DNA of 64,000 nucleotides. Source: Vandiemenella viatica. Lineage: Eukaryota > Arthropoda > Insecta > Orthoptera > Morabidae. The position numbers were made by a program, and so were the translations under genes. The notes under the pieces were generated by a model. It saw only the letters and a list, made by a program, of their open reading frames with translations, was not told where the DNA came from and ran no database searches. The stretch spans positions 237,281,539 through 237,345,538 of the forward strand of contig JARYHS010013630.1 in the NCBI GenBank assembly GCA_031002005.1. Direction: 5' to 3'. The first letter of the stretch is position 1. Each line of letters opens with the position of its first letter. This document shows, piece by piece, positions 11,160 through 23,909 of this stretch.

Positions 11160-11600
11160 AATACACTGAAATGCTGAAAGTTACGTGATATGAAGATGGA
11201 AATATCCAGATGGCGGTAGCACCGTGGAAGAAACGTATAACTGTGCCGCGTAGTGTCGGTCCTTCATTTGTACTCTCGCGAGTCCTGTGAAGGAATTTCT
11301 GACATCATTATCGCCGCAGGACATTAATAACAGACTTTGAACGCGAAATAGTATTTGGCTCTGGATGCATGAGACATTTCATTTCGGAAATTGTTAGTGA
11401 ATTTAACATTCATCTGTGTAGAGAGTGTGCCGTGAACATGTATTATAATTTCCGGTATTATCTCCCTCCATGGACAATACAGTGACCACCACGTCTGCTT
11501 AGTGACCGAGAAGAGTATGGAGGTGTCTGTGTTGACAGACTGGCAACACTGCGTCAAAGAACAGCAACACACTATAATTACATTCACTTATTTGCCAATA
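11160..11600 (+). mobile_element. Tc1-like transposon fragment, 5' part
   Basis: The segment starts with ACACTGAAATGCTGAAAG (11,162-11,179) and contains the first part of a Tc1-like transposase in several frames: a LTDFEREIVFG-like helix, FISEIVSEFNI, then LLSDRE and LATLRQ. This is a different family from the Tc1-like copy at 2.5-3.6 kb. Only the N-terminal DNA-binding region remains, and stops and indels break it. Confidence 0.65.
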
Positions 11601-11604
11601 ATTG

Positions 11605-12395
11605 ACGACATTGGCTTTTTATGCACCGTAACAGTATATTAAATCGTACGGACTTTAACAAACGAGTTGTTGATTCAATTAGGGATATTAGGTCATAGTC
11701 TGCATACAAAAATGCAGGTAGCTCGTACACGCTTAAGCCACGGCCACTGCTTACAGAAAAGATTTATCAACAACACTGAAGTTCACCTGTAGGACATCAA
11801 AACCATAAAATTTTCCAGATTAATGGCAGTGTCAAGAGGTTGTAGAAACAGGTGATGTTTAAAATATTCCTAATACTACCTAAATTCATAGGGAAGGAGG
11901 CGATCCATTGAAACATAATGCAGCTCCTCTGACGTTTTCCTACCCAGCCAATACTTCTTTGATAGTTTATCCGTGAATTAACAGGACAAATCTCAAATTC
12001 CGCGAGGACGAAATTACAGGCATAGCTAGTAGTTTGCTATGATACACTCGTATCTACTTTTAGAGTTTTGACAAAATATACACTTTACATAAGACTAAAT
12101 ATAAAAAATAAAAAATTAGACTTTTAAATATATAGAGATTACTCGGAATGCATGCAATTCATCACTGTCACTTTAGTATCAAAATTTCATTGTGATTGGT
12201 ATTTTGTGTGTGTAGCTGAACTGGAATTGTAATCTGTCAAAAATTTTCTTGCTGTTTAATTACTGATTGATAAGTTTATATCAAACTGAATAAAGAAGTA
12301 TTAATACTAGAAGTATTAGAAAGTTTTTCTATTAGTGATGCAGTAGAACAAGGGATTTTTCTTCTTGTTTAGCTACTTTAGCAGATGCATACTAG
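11605..12395. other. Unannotated AT-rich DNA
   Basis: The first ~250 bp may be more decayed transposon sequence. Beyond that nothing was recognised. Confidence 0.4.
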
Positions 12396-12399
12396 TTCA

Positions 12400-12740
12400 C
12401 GAATAATACAAAGAGGTACTGTTAATGCAGTCCCCGCTCTGTCTCGTATCGGGCGTGGTATGTTTGTTCTCTGTCACAGAACCGTGGGAACTGCGGTCGG
12501 CAGTGCGACCAGCCACGGACGTAGGCCGTGTGCCAGCGCCATATTTTGCTGCCGTAGCCAATGGAACAACAAACAGTGCCAGCGGGTGACAATGTTACCG
12601 CGCTGGCCGCATCGGTTTATCACTTTACTTTCATGACAATGGGTGGGAAAACTGTGTCCACACGAGTCGGTTCCGTTACAGATCAGTTCCTTCTGGTTTT
12701 ATTTTCGGCTTGTGCCTGGACGGTAATAACTGAGCTTAGC
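12400..12740. promoter_or_regulatory. GC-rich island 4, candidate regulatory element
   Basis: The block contains a CCAAT word (12,558-12,562), an adjacent AACAACAAAC, and TGACAATG twice (about 12,587 and 12,634). Two overlapping 82-83 codon frames are unrecognised. Confidence 0.25.
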
Positions 12741-12749
12741 AGCGTGTCG

Positions 12750-14605
12750 AATTACTTGACTAAAGTGAGCCACACTTTCATGTCCTGCTTCACTGTATCA
12801 GACATTTAGATTCCTGAGAAATCATTAAAAAATCTGCGTGCAATATTGTGTGCAGAAATATGATATGTGCGTTAACTACCAAATATCTTAGACGAATTAA
12901 ATATTTGTTGTTTTTACACGATTCCCCATTGTAATTCTATCCGTTAATAGATCTGGTAGAAGGAATATTGTTTCCGAATTTTACACGAGTTAAATATATC
13001 ACTTTTATGCTACAGTACCTGCTTCTTTTTGTAATCTACACTACCTGGTTCAATTTCGAAGGCCGGCATTACTTAATTCTGTAACAAGTAAATTTCAGTT
13101 TTTATTTCTAATATTTCAGTTCAGTTAGACCTGACGTGCAAACTTTAGGTCTCCTGTAAATAATGATGCTTTTATGTCTCTGATTGTTTCATTTGGTTAG
13201 CAAAATCCAAAAATTTTGCTGAATGATTTAATGGTTTGACCAGAAAACGGCACAGACCTACTAACAAAAACAGAAAAAAGTATGATAATATCTCCTGTTC
13301 CTGCTGCAAAAATAGCTGTCTCACAAACAGAATATTTCGCAGATAGATGAAAATATTGATTTTCCGTGCTATGCCCATTTTAATTTTAATTTATAGTTCA
13401 ACACCAGAAAAAGTTTTCTGTTTTTATGTTGAGAGCAATGTCTCTCAATATTCACCAGTTTCTCATGTTATTATCTTTTCATTTCATAAACTAATAAAAA
13501 ATTTGCTTTTCAGATCTGAATATAGAGGCTGTGAAATACACAGGAATATGTATTCAGTTTAAAAATACTCTGAAATCAAAGTTTTTATGTGACTAGTGAG
13601 CCAAGCCTAACATTTTAATTTCAAGGTCCGTCTATTGCGACGTTTGCAAGCCTGTGATTATTATTGCTGTTCAATTACACTGAATTCCTTTCCTATGACT
13701 GGCTGAGTTCGAAGCACCACATTTTCGATCCCTCAAACAGCTAAAGTAATTGTGCTGAATTTTGCATGCTTTTGTTGACATTAACTTACTATTTGAACAT
13801 TCTACCATTAAGTTCTTATGATTTTACTTAGAGTAATCGCATGTGAACCTGTATGAATGCTTTGACTTACAAAATTCAATGATTTACAATTAACTCAGCA
13901 TGGTTTATTAATTCTGAATCACAACTTCCTAAAAAAGTTAAGGTGTGACGGGACGTCATTTATTATAATATTTTAATACAGAAATCATGTAAGTTTTCGA
14001 AGTTTCAATGCAGCCAGACGTCGAGTAAGCACGTCCTGTTGTTCGACTTTCTGCCGATCGACAGTTCGGATTACAAGCTACACGTGCAGTGCTGAGCATG
14101 CAAGCCAATACTTTTCCAGCAAGCTAGAATACATTGATCACTCTCACTTCTTGACTGACGATCTACAAGATAACACCTAGGCCTCGGAGATAGATATTCG
14201 CTGCACCAACCTCACCATTCTCTGTTAGTTGTGAACTGTAGGGCTAAGTTTCATCCCTAGGGTCAGTATTGCGGGTTACGGGATACCTCTTAATTTGTAC
14301 AACATCGACTGTAGTTGATTTATGGTCCAGTGCAATTAAATGGGGTTTCCAGAGACATTGTTTTATTTCAAGTAGCTCGTAGCTGCCCGCTCCCTCTCCT
14401 ATTTACAAGTTATCCCCGATGCTCATGTTTATTTGCTAGCGCAAGAGAAGAAGAGGATAGGCTCAAGAGGGAAGAAGTCAAGAGCAGAAGATACGAAGAA
14501 AGTCGGCGCAAGTCATAGGGCATCGTAGGGTAACCATTTAGAACCCACGTGTCAGTCATCCTGGCACACTCTTTCAATAGGCATAGCACGATCCTATATA
14601 AATAC
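12750..14605. other. Long AT-rich stretch without recognised features
   Basis: A slightly GC-richer, purine-rich patch lies at about 14,430-14,520. No gene or known repeat was seen. Confidence 0.4.
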
Positions 14606-14611
14606 ATATAG

Positions 14612-15235
14612 GGTCAGCCACAAAGATGCTTTTTATAAAAGCCTCTCTTGGAACACAAAGATAAGACATTATAACACAGTAATTAAGCCGGAAGCACTCT
14701 ATGCAGCAGAGACACTAGTCATGGGGAGGAAAGGACAAATGGAGAAATTGGAAATCAAAGAGAGGAAAATTTTGAGGAAGATCATGGGTCCCAAATTCCA
14801 GAATAACAAACAAGTTTTCTACAGAAACGCAAAGTCCGAGAGACTCTCGGAAACCATGAGAAAAAAAAGGATTGATTTCTATGGACACATATTCCGAATG
14901 AATCCTAACAGACTAACAAAAAAATCTTTGACTTCTTTTATAAAAAAAGACTAAGCCCAACTGGTTTAAGGAAGTGGAAAAGGATTTGAGAGAACTCCAG
15001 ATTACCGAAGTGATGTTAAAGAATGGTACAGCCAAGACCGTGACCAAAGACAAAAGTAAGAGGTTCCAAGTTGCGATAAACACCAGAAAACCGATTCAAA
15101 TATCAGAAGAGGAAAGAAGGAAGAGATCAGATAGAATGAAGAAATACTGGGAGAAGAAAAAAACGCAAGCATCCAAGAAGTGATTGATCTGACGTACCCC
15201 AAAGATGGGTGATTCGGAAAAAAAAAGAAGTTACT
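14612..15235 (+). pseudogene. LINE reverse transcriptase, C-terminal fragment
   Basis: From about 14,620 the plus strand reads the end of a non-LTR reverse transcriptase. The order is IRHYNTVIKPEALYAAETL, then KLEIKERKILRKIMGPK and MRKKRIDFYGHIFRMNPNRL, which is the usual thumb and C-terminal helix series. The frame breaks at the A run 14,942-14,948, where one A seems to be extra. The next frame continues with NWFKEVEKDLRELQITE and ends in a basic tail (RMKKYWEKKK) with a stop at 15,181-15,183. The finger and palm domains and the endonuclease are absent, so this is a 5'-truncated copy. The family differs from the LINE that follows it and from the RTE copy at 31.7 kb. Confidence 0.82.
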
Positions 15236-15339
15236 TAATGCAAAGGAAGACAAATATATGAGCCAAAAATCTTAACAATTTACTAATTATATATCATGCA
15301 ATTTACCCCGGTATTCACGATAACGTGTGGATGAACAGC

Positions 15340-17210
15340 AAATAGCAGGAAGGAGAAACATTCGTATCGGTGGAACAACCGTATAGCAGAAGTAGTTAAA
15401 AAAAATAAAAAAATAAAAGAGAGCATACAGAGAGTTATTTTAGAGACATAACAGAAGAAAAAAAGCACTAAACGGAAAGGATTAGAAAACACCTGAGAAA
15501 AATGATAAAATTAGCAAAGGATAATTCTTGAGATACTTTACAGAGCAATTGAAGTGGAACTACAAAGAAAATGAAAGAATACTGTTTGGAATGGTAAGAA
15601 ACAAAAGAAACCTAGACATATGTTGACCAAAGTACTGGAACAGGGGGGGGAAGTGCAGTGGAAAGAGGAGTATGTAGTGAGAATATCTAATGGATACTTC
15701 AAACACCTATTGGAAATGAAACATGGGAAGAAGCCATAAAAGTAGCAAAGAACAGGTTAGCGAAATAACAGCTTTAGAAAAGGAAGAAATAATCATGTAG
15801 TAATGAAATAAATAGACAGAAGAAATGGTAAAAGCAGCAGGTGTAAGGGGAATGCGGTGGTTGTATAGGGTTTTATGGGCAGTTTGGAAAGGAAGGACAT
15901 AACCAGAAGAGTGGAGGGAAGGATCTATAATAATGTTTCATCAAAATGGGAGTAAATGAAAATAGGCGAACGAAAGGAGTATCATATTGCTGGACCATTG
16001 CCTGAAAACATTCGAAGAAAATTATCCTGCATAAGAATAGAGGAAACAGCTAGAGAAGAATTGTATGGATTCAAGCAAGGAAGATCAAAGGTAGATGCAG
16101 TTTTCATACTCAGATGAATCATACAAGAAAGGTGGTAGTATGCCAAGGACACAACAATAGCCTATGATAAACTACGAAGGAAAAGCGTAAGGTTAAGCAT
16201 AAAAAGGAGAGCAATAGATGAAGGAGTCGTGAAACTAACAAGGCACAATTTAGAGAAGTGTGCAGAATGATACATAATAGACACTCAGATTGATTTCACG
16301 GAACGTGAACATATGCAGAGAAGTTTATTGGAATCTGTTTTCTTTAATTTGGGTATAGAATAAGTCTTCGATGAATTACAGGTGTACAGAGATCCGTCAT
16401 AGATAAAGGTGATGGTATATGCAGATGATTTAATGAAATGGGAGGAAACAAAACAGATTATGTAAACAGAAGTAGGAAAATAGTGAACTGAAATGGGAAA
16501 ACATGGCCTGGAGATGAGTGTAGAAAAAACAAAGTTAATGAAGATAGCAAGAAACGCTTGAGCATCAAAGTATGTGTTACTCGACGGCAAGAAACTGGAA
16601 TGCTACGATTTGCTTATTCTGGAAACAAAATAACTACTAACGGGAAGATGGAGTGGGAAATAGATCAGAGGATACGAAATATTGGACAATCAGATCAAGG
16701 ATGTAATCTGTATGTGGAACATAGGGAATGGGAGGGGGGATTTTGCGGTATAAGGTTAGTTACCGATAAATATTGACCTATGCTCTGAATCCTAGACTTT
16801 GACAAAGAGGGACATAAGAAGATTATAAGCGGTAGAGTATTGGTTTCTGATAGGGACAGAGAACGTTGCAAGAGAGGACAAAATCAGAACCAAAAACATC
16901 AGGGAGAGATTAAAAGTCGAAGCACTGCAAGAGACGTTAACGAAGAAAAGATTGCAGTGGCTGGGGCATAATATGAGAATGAAGAAGGGGCAAATGCTAA
17001 AGTTAGCATTCTTGAATAATGACAAGGAAGGATACCTACTGGAAGACCACCGACGAAGTGGATGGACCAGGAGAAAAAAACATTTACAGGATAAGGGAAT
17101 TGATTGGATACAAGAGGTGGAGATAAAAAGTTGGAGAGACCGTCAGACATGAAAGAGGATGTGCCGGACGATCCGCAAAAGAGGAAACGTCAAATAATGA
17201 TTATGATTCA
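15340..17210 (+). pseudogene. Heavily decayed LINE: linker, reverse transcriptase and C-terminus
   Basis: Many stops and indels are present, but a non-LTR order can be followed. A linker with IAEVVKKNKKIKESIQ-like residues lies near 15,390. A GFKQGRSKVDAVFIL-like reverse transcriptase block lies near 16,070-16,115. The catalytic YADD box (VYADDLMKWEE) is at about 16,412-16,445, and a SVEKTKLMKIA-like strand is near 16,520. An ENVAREDKIRTKNIRERLKVEALQETLTKKRLQWLGHNMRMKKGQ block runs from about 16,860 to 17,000 (shown in pieces across frames). The copy ends with PDDPQKRKRQ-like codons (17,160-17,195) and a short ATGATTATGATT tail, as in many insect LINEs. The copy is old and inactive. Confidence 0.75.
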
Positions 17211-17214
17211 CCGT

Positions 17215-18605
17215 ATTGTATTCATTCGCCATTCACCATACTAAAGAGAGAGTTTGTTTTCTACTTTTTATCGTTATGATATTCGGGCAGACTGCAATAA
17301 GCAACATGATAATGAGTAATAATTAAGCCAGAGGCCAAATAACAGCGACCCTTCTTCGGATTCAACTTTATAGGCACTTCATGACTGTACTTGGCAGTCG
17401 CAGGAAATCAAAGCGACTTCTGGTGATGCCAATGCAGACCTTGGAATTTGTCTCTCCTTCACAACTTCTCTGCTACGTAGTTGTGTAAGGTAACTTGACT
17501 CCTATTAGGATGATTTGTCTCCCCAAATTTGAACATTTTGCTGTCGTCAGTTTGAGTGACCTACCTGTTACTAAGATGAAAGAGGTTTTCTACGTGGGGG
17601 AACGACTCCTTGCTGGTGTTTCTTTTTTCGGTATAAATAACAATGACGTCTACGAAGTAGTTGGAATTGCTTCATCAAATTTGGTTTATAAATTTCTAAC
17701 ATCAAAAACTTTACTGTAGTACTTCCTATTAATCTAAATTACCATTACTTAACTTGATCTTCAGTGTTACTTGCTATAATTAATTTCAATTGTTTCTCGA
17801 ATGAAACTTACTATTACACTGAAAGACAAAGATATTACTTAAACTGTAATTTTTAAAAAAAAATAAATAAAAATAATTGAAAATCGATTTATCGTGACAT
17901 AAATTAACTATTGATAAATATGCGAACCGTAATAAACACAAATCCAACATATTACTTCTAAAGTACTTTTAAGGGAAATAAGTCTACTGTATGACTTTAA
18001 GAGTCCATAAGATATGGCTGAGTGGGCTTATTTTGTTCTGCAAGATTGTTTGCCATTGACGTAATGTAACATTACTTGAAGTAACTAGCAGGCTTTTTAA
18101 TTCAGCTTGATTTTCATGAAATTTTGTCTTACCAAGCCTTGAATCAGGTTATAATTGTCATAGCAATACACTTTTGGTGACTTTAAAGCTATGCAGAATT
18201 TTAAATTAAACAGAAGATGTCTACTAAAAATATAAGCTTGTAACTATAAAACACAGAATTTTAAGCCAAACTACAAACAAGACAGATATGTAACTTAAAG
18301 GGATGGAATGCGAGCTGAGCTTTAGGAGATATCACAATCATGCACCGTCACTCAAACGCCGTCATGTTGAGTTAAAATTGTCGGCAATCAAGCGAAGATA
18401 CGGATTACGTAGAGCTTTTCTTCCGAGGCTATGCTTTTTTAAAAGCTGTTCGTTATATGCCTCTAACCAGAACTTCTGCTGCCTAAGGCCGCTCCGAAAT
18501 GGAAGTCAGGTTTAGTCTGCCCCTGAGCGGTCGCATACTAGAACCAACCTCGAATTTCTGTGCATTGCCTCTCTCTCGTTTGTTGGAGATAATTTCCAGC
18601 AAATC
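17215..18605. other. Unannotated DNA
   Basis: No repeat was recognised. A slightly GC-richer patch at 18,300-18,440 has a 70-codon open frame that resembles nothing known. Confidence 0.4.
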
Positions 18606-18609
18606 TGAA

Positions 18610-18740
18610 AATGGAAGCGCTTATAATACGCTCCCTCATGGCGGCCCTGGAGGTGTTATTACGTAATTTTGCAGGTAGCTGGCTGCTGCAGGTACTTTGA
18701 GAGCAGTATGCTAATTAGTAGTTACCAGAAGCGTGTAGAG
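18610..18740. promoter_or_regulatory. GC-rich island 5, candidate regulatory element
   Basis: This small block contains ATTACGTAAT (18,658-18,667), the repeated GCTGGCTGCTGCAGG area and CTAATTAG (18,711-18,718), a palindromic homeodomain-type site. Confidence 0.25.
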
Positions 18741-18749
18741 GCAAACAAG

Positions 18750-20170
18750 ACACACACTGGTCTCACAGCTTATCTCATCTACTCAATTCAGTACCACATT
18801 TAATCGTTAAGATTCTCTGATGGGATTTAGAGACAATAAATTATACGAACGCCAGCTCCACAGTTTTAAATCAACTTTCTGTCATGTTCTTTAGGAAAGT
18901 ATTAAAAAAAGAGTATATCTCTGAGATTCACAGGTGATAATCTAAATTGATTTTCGCTGTTTTATTAGTGCAGTTGTGTATTAACTTTTCTTAAGATTCT
19001 GAAAGGTATATTCGAAACCAAAAGAACAGTCAACGTGCGAAATAGGCCCTTCCCCATTTAAAATATAATTTGGACAACTTCTTATTGTTTGTGTGAAATA
19101 AAAAGTTTCTGGATCGACTGTTAGAGGAAATTCAAGTTTTCTAAATAGGCTGACATTTTGCTGCAGTTTAGCGATAAATTATTATTTCTAAATCATGGAA
19201 AAGAAATAAAAACCCATCACAGTATCAAAATAAAGCCATGGGATGTCATTCCCTTCACTTATTATTACTAACACAACAATTGCTAACTTGCATATGATGG
19301 GTGAAACTGCATTTCTAAATAATTCTGGATGCATCCGTGCGTAAATACCTGAGCTGCAGTAAATGATTATATGTTGTGCATATGATGTGATAAAAATTTA
19401 ATACACTATTCGTAGCTAATATATTTACAAAGATGGCATGTTACTATGCTACAGAACACATTTCTTTGGAGAAAAATTTCAAATTACTACAAGGCGTGAA
19501 GACTAGCTGCAAGATTTCAAGGGGGGAAAAAAACTTGAAAATTGCGGGTCGATCGCTATGCAATTAAGGTAGAGGACTCTAAAGACTTTATAATCTGTTA
19601 TGTGTTATCTCAAATGGCAGTCACTATGTGTAATTTCTAGTGCAATAATTCAGTTCCAATCTAATTTGTATTAGTTAGTACTCTTGCTATTATACAGGAT
19701 TTCAATTAAGAGCAATGTCGATAAAATGGTATAAATATATGACGAAATAAACTCAAACTTTTCCTTGTTTTTCTATCAACTTAAAAACCATATTAGATCT
19801 GTTTTCTGTATTAATTTAACACGTTATGGCCGATATTGGGCACAAAATTAAGGTCCTTTGTAATAGCATTTTTGAGATACATCTAAAAACACAGATGGTA
19901 TAAAATAAACAGGTTTGACGGCCGTTCATGTGATTTTTAATGAAAAAAGAAATTTGAAAATAATCTTAATTCTCAACACGACGAGCTCTGAACATCTATA
20001 ATCCACACCCTTCCTTTACGTCAGTGTGTTCTGTTAGAATATATCTTTGTAAAGTTTGAATCTGAAGGATTCCATTTATTAACTAGAGTGTTTTGACACT
20101 CGGAACAATAGCATTAGAGCTCTGTTTCTCTTAAGGTACGGAACTCTAAGCAGGTGACATGTTTTAATAA
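18750..20170. other. AT-rich stretch without recognised features
   Basis: Nothing was recognised. Confidence 0.45.
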
Positions 20171-20179
20171 ATTCATGAA

Positions 20180-20440
20180 CCTTTCAAGAGGTACTGCTCC
20201 GTAAGTGTGTTATTAGCTCTGTTTGCAGAGTTGTGAGTTACAGGAGATGCATTCTTCTGGGACCATTTCCGCCGAGCGCCGAGTAGCAAACAATATACAG
20301 CATCTAAGCTGCTCTTGGGTGCCGTTAAATTCCGTAGCCGTTTGCGCACAACATTAATTATTTTGTGGACTTTCTCAGAAACTCTATTCTCGCGTACAAG
20401 TGCGCCGTAACAATTTTCCCGGGTGATTAAGTGCCCAAAC
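20180..20440. promoter_or_regulatory. GC-rich island 6, candidate regulatory element
   Basis: The island contains ATTAATTAT (20,354-20,362), TTATTAGC near 20,210 and AGCAAACAATA near 20,285. An 89-codon minus-strand frame is unrecognised. Confidence 0.25.
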
Positions 20441-20449
20441 ATACTTGTT

Positions 20450-21825
20450 AAAAGAGGCAGCTTTCACATAGTTTAGGAGCAACATACCTAACGCTGCAGG
20501 AAGAGGTACAACGAAACAAATGATGCATGGTGAATTGGAGGCAGTTTCCTTTATGTACTACTGCATCATCAAATAATCCAAACTCGTAATCCATTATTTA
20601 ATTCGTTTCTTCATTATTTCCAGTCGAAATCTATATATTTTGACTAAGACAATTATCATTACAACTGAAACATAGATTTTAGCGTTCTTAACACAGAACG
20701 AACAGCATATTTACTTTATGTTGATGGATGTCAAATGATACCAGCAAACACTAGAAAATTTAATTTATGTTTGTGAATTTCATGATTACTATGTTTTAAT
20801 AAGTTGTTTTATCGTTAAAATATTTCTAACAAAATGTGTTTATTGCAAAAATGTTTGGTTTCGTTAAATAATTGATTGCGATCTGATTCTACTTTCTTGA
20901 CATTTTATAACTGGTAGAAATGGTTTCCAACTGATTTCAAAGGTGTCAGAATAAAATGAGACACAATTTATAAAATACACATTTGTCTTTATTTTGTCAT
21001 TGATTTTTTAATTTTTCAGTTTAGAGAAGACTGTGCGAGATGTATTCAACCTTCTTTAGATATCACTTAGACGATCATCGTGGGTGATTGTGAATTAAGC
21101 CCAGAAATTTTTCTAGGAGGGTTGTTCATAAAGGAAATGCAGGGAGTTGAAAGGCCTCGTGGGTTTTGTGGAATGAGATTGGGTCTAGTTGGCAAACGGA
21201 TACCTAGAAACTTCAACAGATCCAAAGTTTTAGTTCGTTCACACATTACTTCATTGCTGAGTTGATCAATCCATCTTAGAGTAATGCTTTTGCCTCTCAG
21301 CGGTAACATAAAGCATTGCAATGAAAAAATGCGTTTCCTAAAATCTGCTGACTCGTTTAAATCTCGCACATCGGTGTGCGTTATGATAACGTGTTTGTAA
21401 GTCATTACGTTCTGTCTTGCGTTTAAGTGCTAAAAACATAGACCACTCAAATACATTATGTAATTTCCTGCACGTCATGTCTGATTTAGAAAGACGAAAA
21501 CATAACACTTCTACATAATATACATCCTTATAATGTGATTTTCATTGTATCTGCAAGGTAATCTACAAGCTTAATACGTATTAAAGACAGTAATTATCAG
21601 ATTTGTATTTTGAAGATACAATGCGAACGTTGTTTGCATGCGCATCACCTTATGATTACATAATCTTAAGTATCCACCTTATAGAAAAATATTACTTCAT
21701 GAAACTGAGTGAAATATGTTAAATGATTAAGCAGAGTCATCTAGATTTAAGTTGCTGCAAGAAAAAGTACGAGGAAGACAACTGGGTGTGATGGCAAACA
21801 CCATTAAGTCGTTATTATCACGCAG
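20450..21825. other. Unannotated AT-rich DNA
   Basis: A clean 112-codon minus-strand frame (21,067-21,405) is present. I do not recognise its product and see no splice or repeat context, so it is not called as a gene. Nothing else stands out. Confidence 0.4.
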
Positions 21826-21829
21826 AAAA

Positions 21830-22600
21830 GTCAATGTTTGCATCTGCCTGTTCCCCCCTGCCCTGGAGTATTATCAAGTGAACTTTGCGACGCTTGACAC
21901 AGATAGTCGATAACCGCAATGTCTCCATAGGCCAACAGTGAAATTCGATTTGTAGTTGAGGTCGACGTGCCGCCCCAGGAGATCCTGCTCCGCCAACATC
22001 CAAGTGCAGAATCAAGTGTGCTGCCACTCCCCCGGCAACACGGCTGGGGGAGGGACGGCAACTTTGGAGAGATTGCTGGCCCGTAATGGGTTTAATATCA
22101 TTGTAAGTTGATCCCGGTGTGCGCGCGCATCCCGCATTGCAAGCAGGCCGGGCCAGCTGGTAGCAGGGGCGAGGGCAGGCGAGGGCGGGCGAGGGAGATT
22201 TAGTGCGGCAGGTTGGCAGCAGCGGGGGACGGCAGCGCCACGACGCCGGGCGGGCGCCTAAATTGCGATGCACGCCGCGCACCCGTCGAGGGGAGCGCCC
22301 GACGCCAAACAGCATATTGTTGAAATAATAGCATTAGTTTATCCCGGCTATTACTGTAGATTGTCCCCGGCCGTCCGGTACAGGCGCGTGGCTCGGCAAA
22401 GTGGCACCCTGGACAGGTCGATACTCAGGCTGCAGCCGGCGAGGCGAGCCAGCCAGGTGCCCAGCCAGATTCCAGCACGCCACTCGCCAGCCCGGGAGGA
22501 AGCCCTCTGTCCACTCCACGAGCATCGTCTTAGCACATTTATCGAGCTCGTTAAAACCGAGCTCAGCAGTACATCTTGCTGTTCCTTATCTCCAGGGAAA
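21830..22600. promoter_or_regulatory. CpG-rich island (strongest in the window), candidate promoter or enhancer
   Basis: This ~770-bp stretch is by far the most GC- and CpG-rich in the window. It contains a short G-rich minisatellite built on GGCGAGGGC (about 22,168-22,197), CGCGCGCATCCCGCATTGC, CGTAATGGG (22,082-22,090) and a GGTGTGCGCGCGC alternation (22,114-22,126). Frames of 165 codons (minus) and 186 codons (plus) overlap here. They are low-complexity, conflict with each other, and the plus-strand one runs on into a SINE, so they are probably not genes. A CpG-type promoter, an enhancer or a non-coding first exon would all fit. Confidence 0.4.
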
Positions 22601-22628
22601 CACGACAGAAGTAATAATGGCTCTGTTG

Positions 22629-22806
22629 TGTCGGCCTGATGGCTCAGTGGTTAAGGATATCGAAAAGCCCTCGGTTCGAATCCCTGTCACGGTACCCGAC
22701 CTTTACCTTTGGCACACCTACCTTTATAATGTGGAGTACGCCAGCACGCTTCCGTGGTTCAGATTCCAAGTGAAACTATATGTTCCATCTAGGGCTAACA
22801 ACCCTA
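22629..22806 (+). mobile_element. SINE family A1, 3'-diverged copy
   Basis: The tRNA-like head is TGGCTCAGTGGTTAAGG (A box) and GGTTCGAATCC (B box). The family core follows (CTTTACCTTTGGCACACC, then CTTCCGTGGTTCAGATTCCA), and the copy fades near 22,806. Confidence 0.85.
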
Positions 22807-22973
22807 GTTGTAACATGGATGTGTACACATCAAAAATCAAATTAAAACTAATGAAGACTAACGTGATCCTGGATGGCCCGAACGAACATACATACAAAGG
22901 CTCTGTTAAAAAGAACGTGGATGCATCAAAGACACTTAAACTTTACATTGCGTTAAACTAAAACATTTTACCA

Positions 22974-23180
22974 AGCCTGGCGGATTAGCGGTCAACGCAT
23001 TCTGTAGGACGCAGGTTCGATTCCTGGTCCGACCTTCCAGATTTCAGTTTTCTAAGGTTTCCCGAAACCAACCCAGGTGAATGTCGGAATGGTTCCTTCA
23101 AACGGCCATGACAAAATTCCATTCGATTTCTGGTCTAACTCCCGTCCCCCTTATCTTCTGGCTGTAATGATGTATAACTG
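22974..23180 (+). mobile_element. SINE family B
   Basis: An A-box-like GGATTAGCGGTCAACGC and a B box GGTTCGATTCC lead into CTTCCAGATTTCAGTTTTC, a GAATGTCGGAATGGTTCCTTC block and the family tail. Confidence 0.8.
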
Positions 23181-23384
23181 AAAACGAAGTGTTATGGCTT
23201 AGGAATATTAAGAGCAAACTACGAAGATTAAAATACGAAACCAAAGCAAATGCTAGAAACCAATGAAGAACAAATTATACATAAATAATTTTACTGTTAC
23301 CAGAAGATCAGAAACATGTGTTTCAGGTGATTGTTGATCAGGTTATATGCAAAGTAACTATTTTATTTTTTTAATTATGGCTTC

Positions 23385-23510
23385 AGTAGGCTCCGGTTGG
23401 GTGGCCGGTTCGAGTCCGCCCTAGTGGACGGGTGGTTGCAATTAAGTGTTGTTTCCGCCCCGTGGTGTCCTTTTATTGGTACTCATAAATAACACTAGTA
23501 GATTCTGTAT
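23385..23510 (+). mobile_element. SINE family D fragment
   Basis: A tRNA-type B box (GGTTCGAGTCC, 23,407-23,417) is followed by GGGTGGTTGCAATTAAGTGT and a CCCGTGGTGTCC block. The same order occurs on the minus strand at 43.3 and 46.9 kb. Confidence 0.6.
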
Positions 23511-23659
23511 ACAAAATTGAGGAATAAAAGAAACAAAGTTGTTTGCTGAATGCCACTAAAAAAAAAAAAAGTCTTCACGTCTCTTGAATACCGAAGTAAT
23601 TAGTCCAGATCACTGACAAGGACCGGAAAGAAAATCAGTCATACCTTTACTATTAAACT

Positions 23660-23812
23660 ACTCACAAATTTACCCCTAAATATTTCGGGAAGCCATGGAA
23701 CGCCTAAATCTGGAAATATTTATTAGGAATCGAGCTCTGGTGCTCCTAGGTATGGTAAATCAACAGTTTCTGTTCACCTACCGGGCTCAGTGCGAATTTT
23801 CTAGCTAAAGAA
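23660..23812 (-). mobile_element. SINE family B fragment, minus strand
   Basis: On the minus strand a GAGCTCGATTCC box (complement of about 23,730-23,741) precedes TTTCCAGATTTAGGCGTTCC and TGGCTTCCCGAAAT. The tail is missing. Confidence 0.5.
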
Positions 23813-23909
23813 ATTGTGACTTTTGGCAAAGTCAGATCTTCCCTACAACTCCTGCTTTATACCCTGGAGATTGTGGGTCTAATAGCTATTTATGTAAATA
23901 CCCACAATT

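Noticed and set aside
21067..21405. 112-codon minus-strand open frame as a possible gene or exon
   Set aside because: It is clean but unrecognised, with no splice or repeat context. Left as an open question.
21818..22315. 165-codon open frame on the minus strand
   Set aside because: It is rich in Pro, Arg, Cys and Ala, as GC-rich non-coding DNA gives, and it overlaps other open frames on both strands.
22401..22961. 186-codon open frame on the plus strand
   Set aside because: It begins in the CpG-rich island and runs through a SINE copy (22,629-22,806). The composition explains the lack of stops, and no domain is visible.
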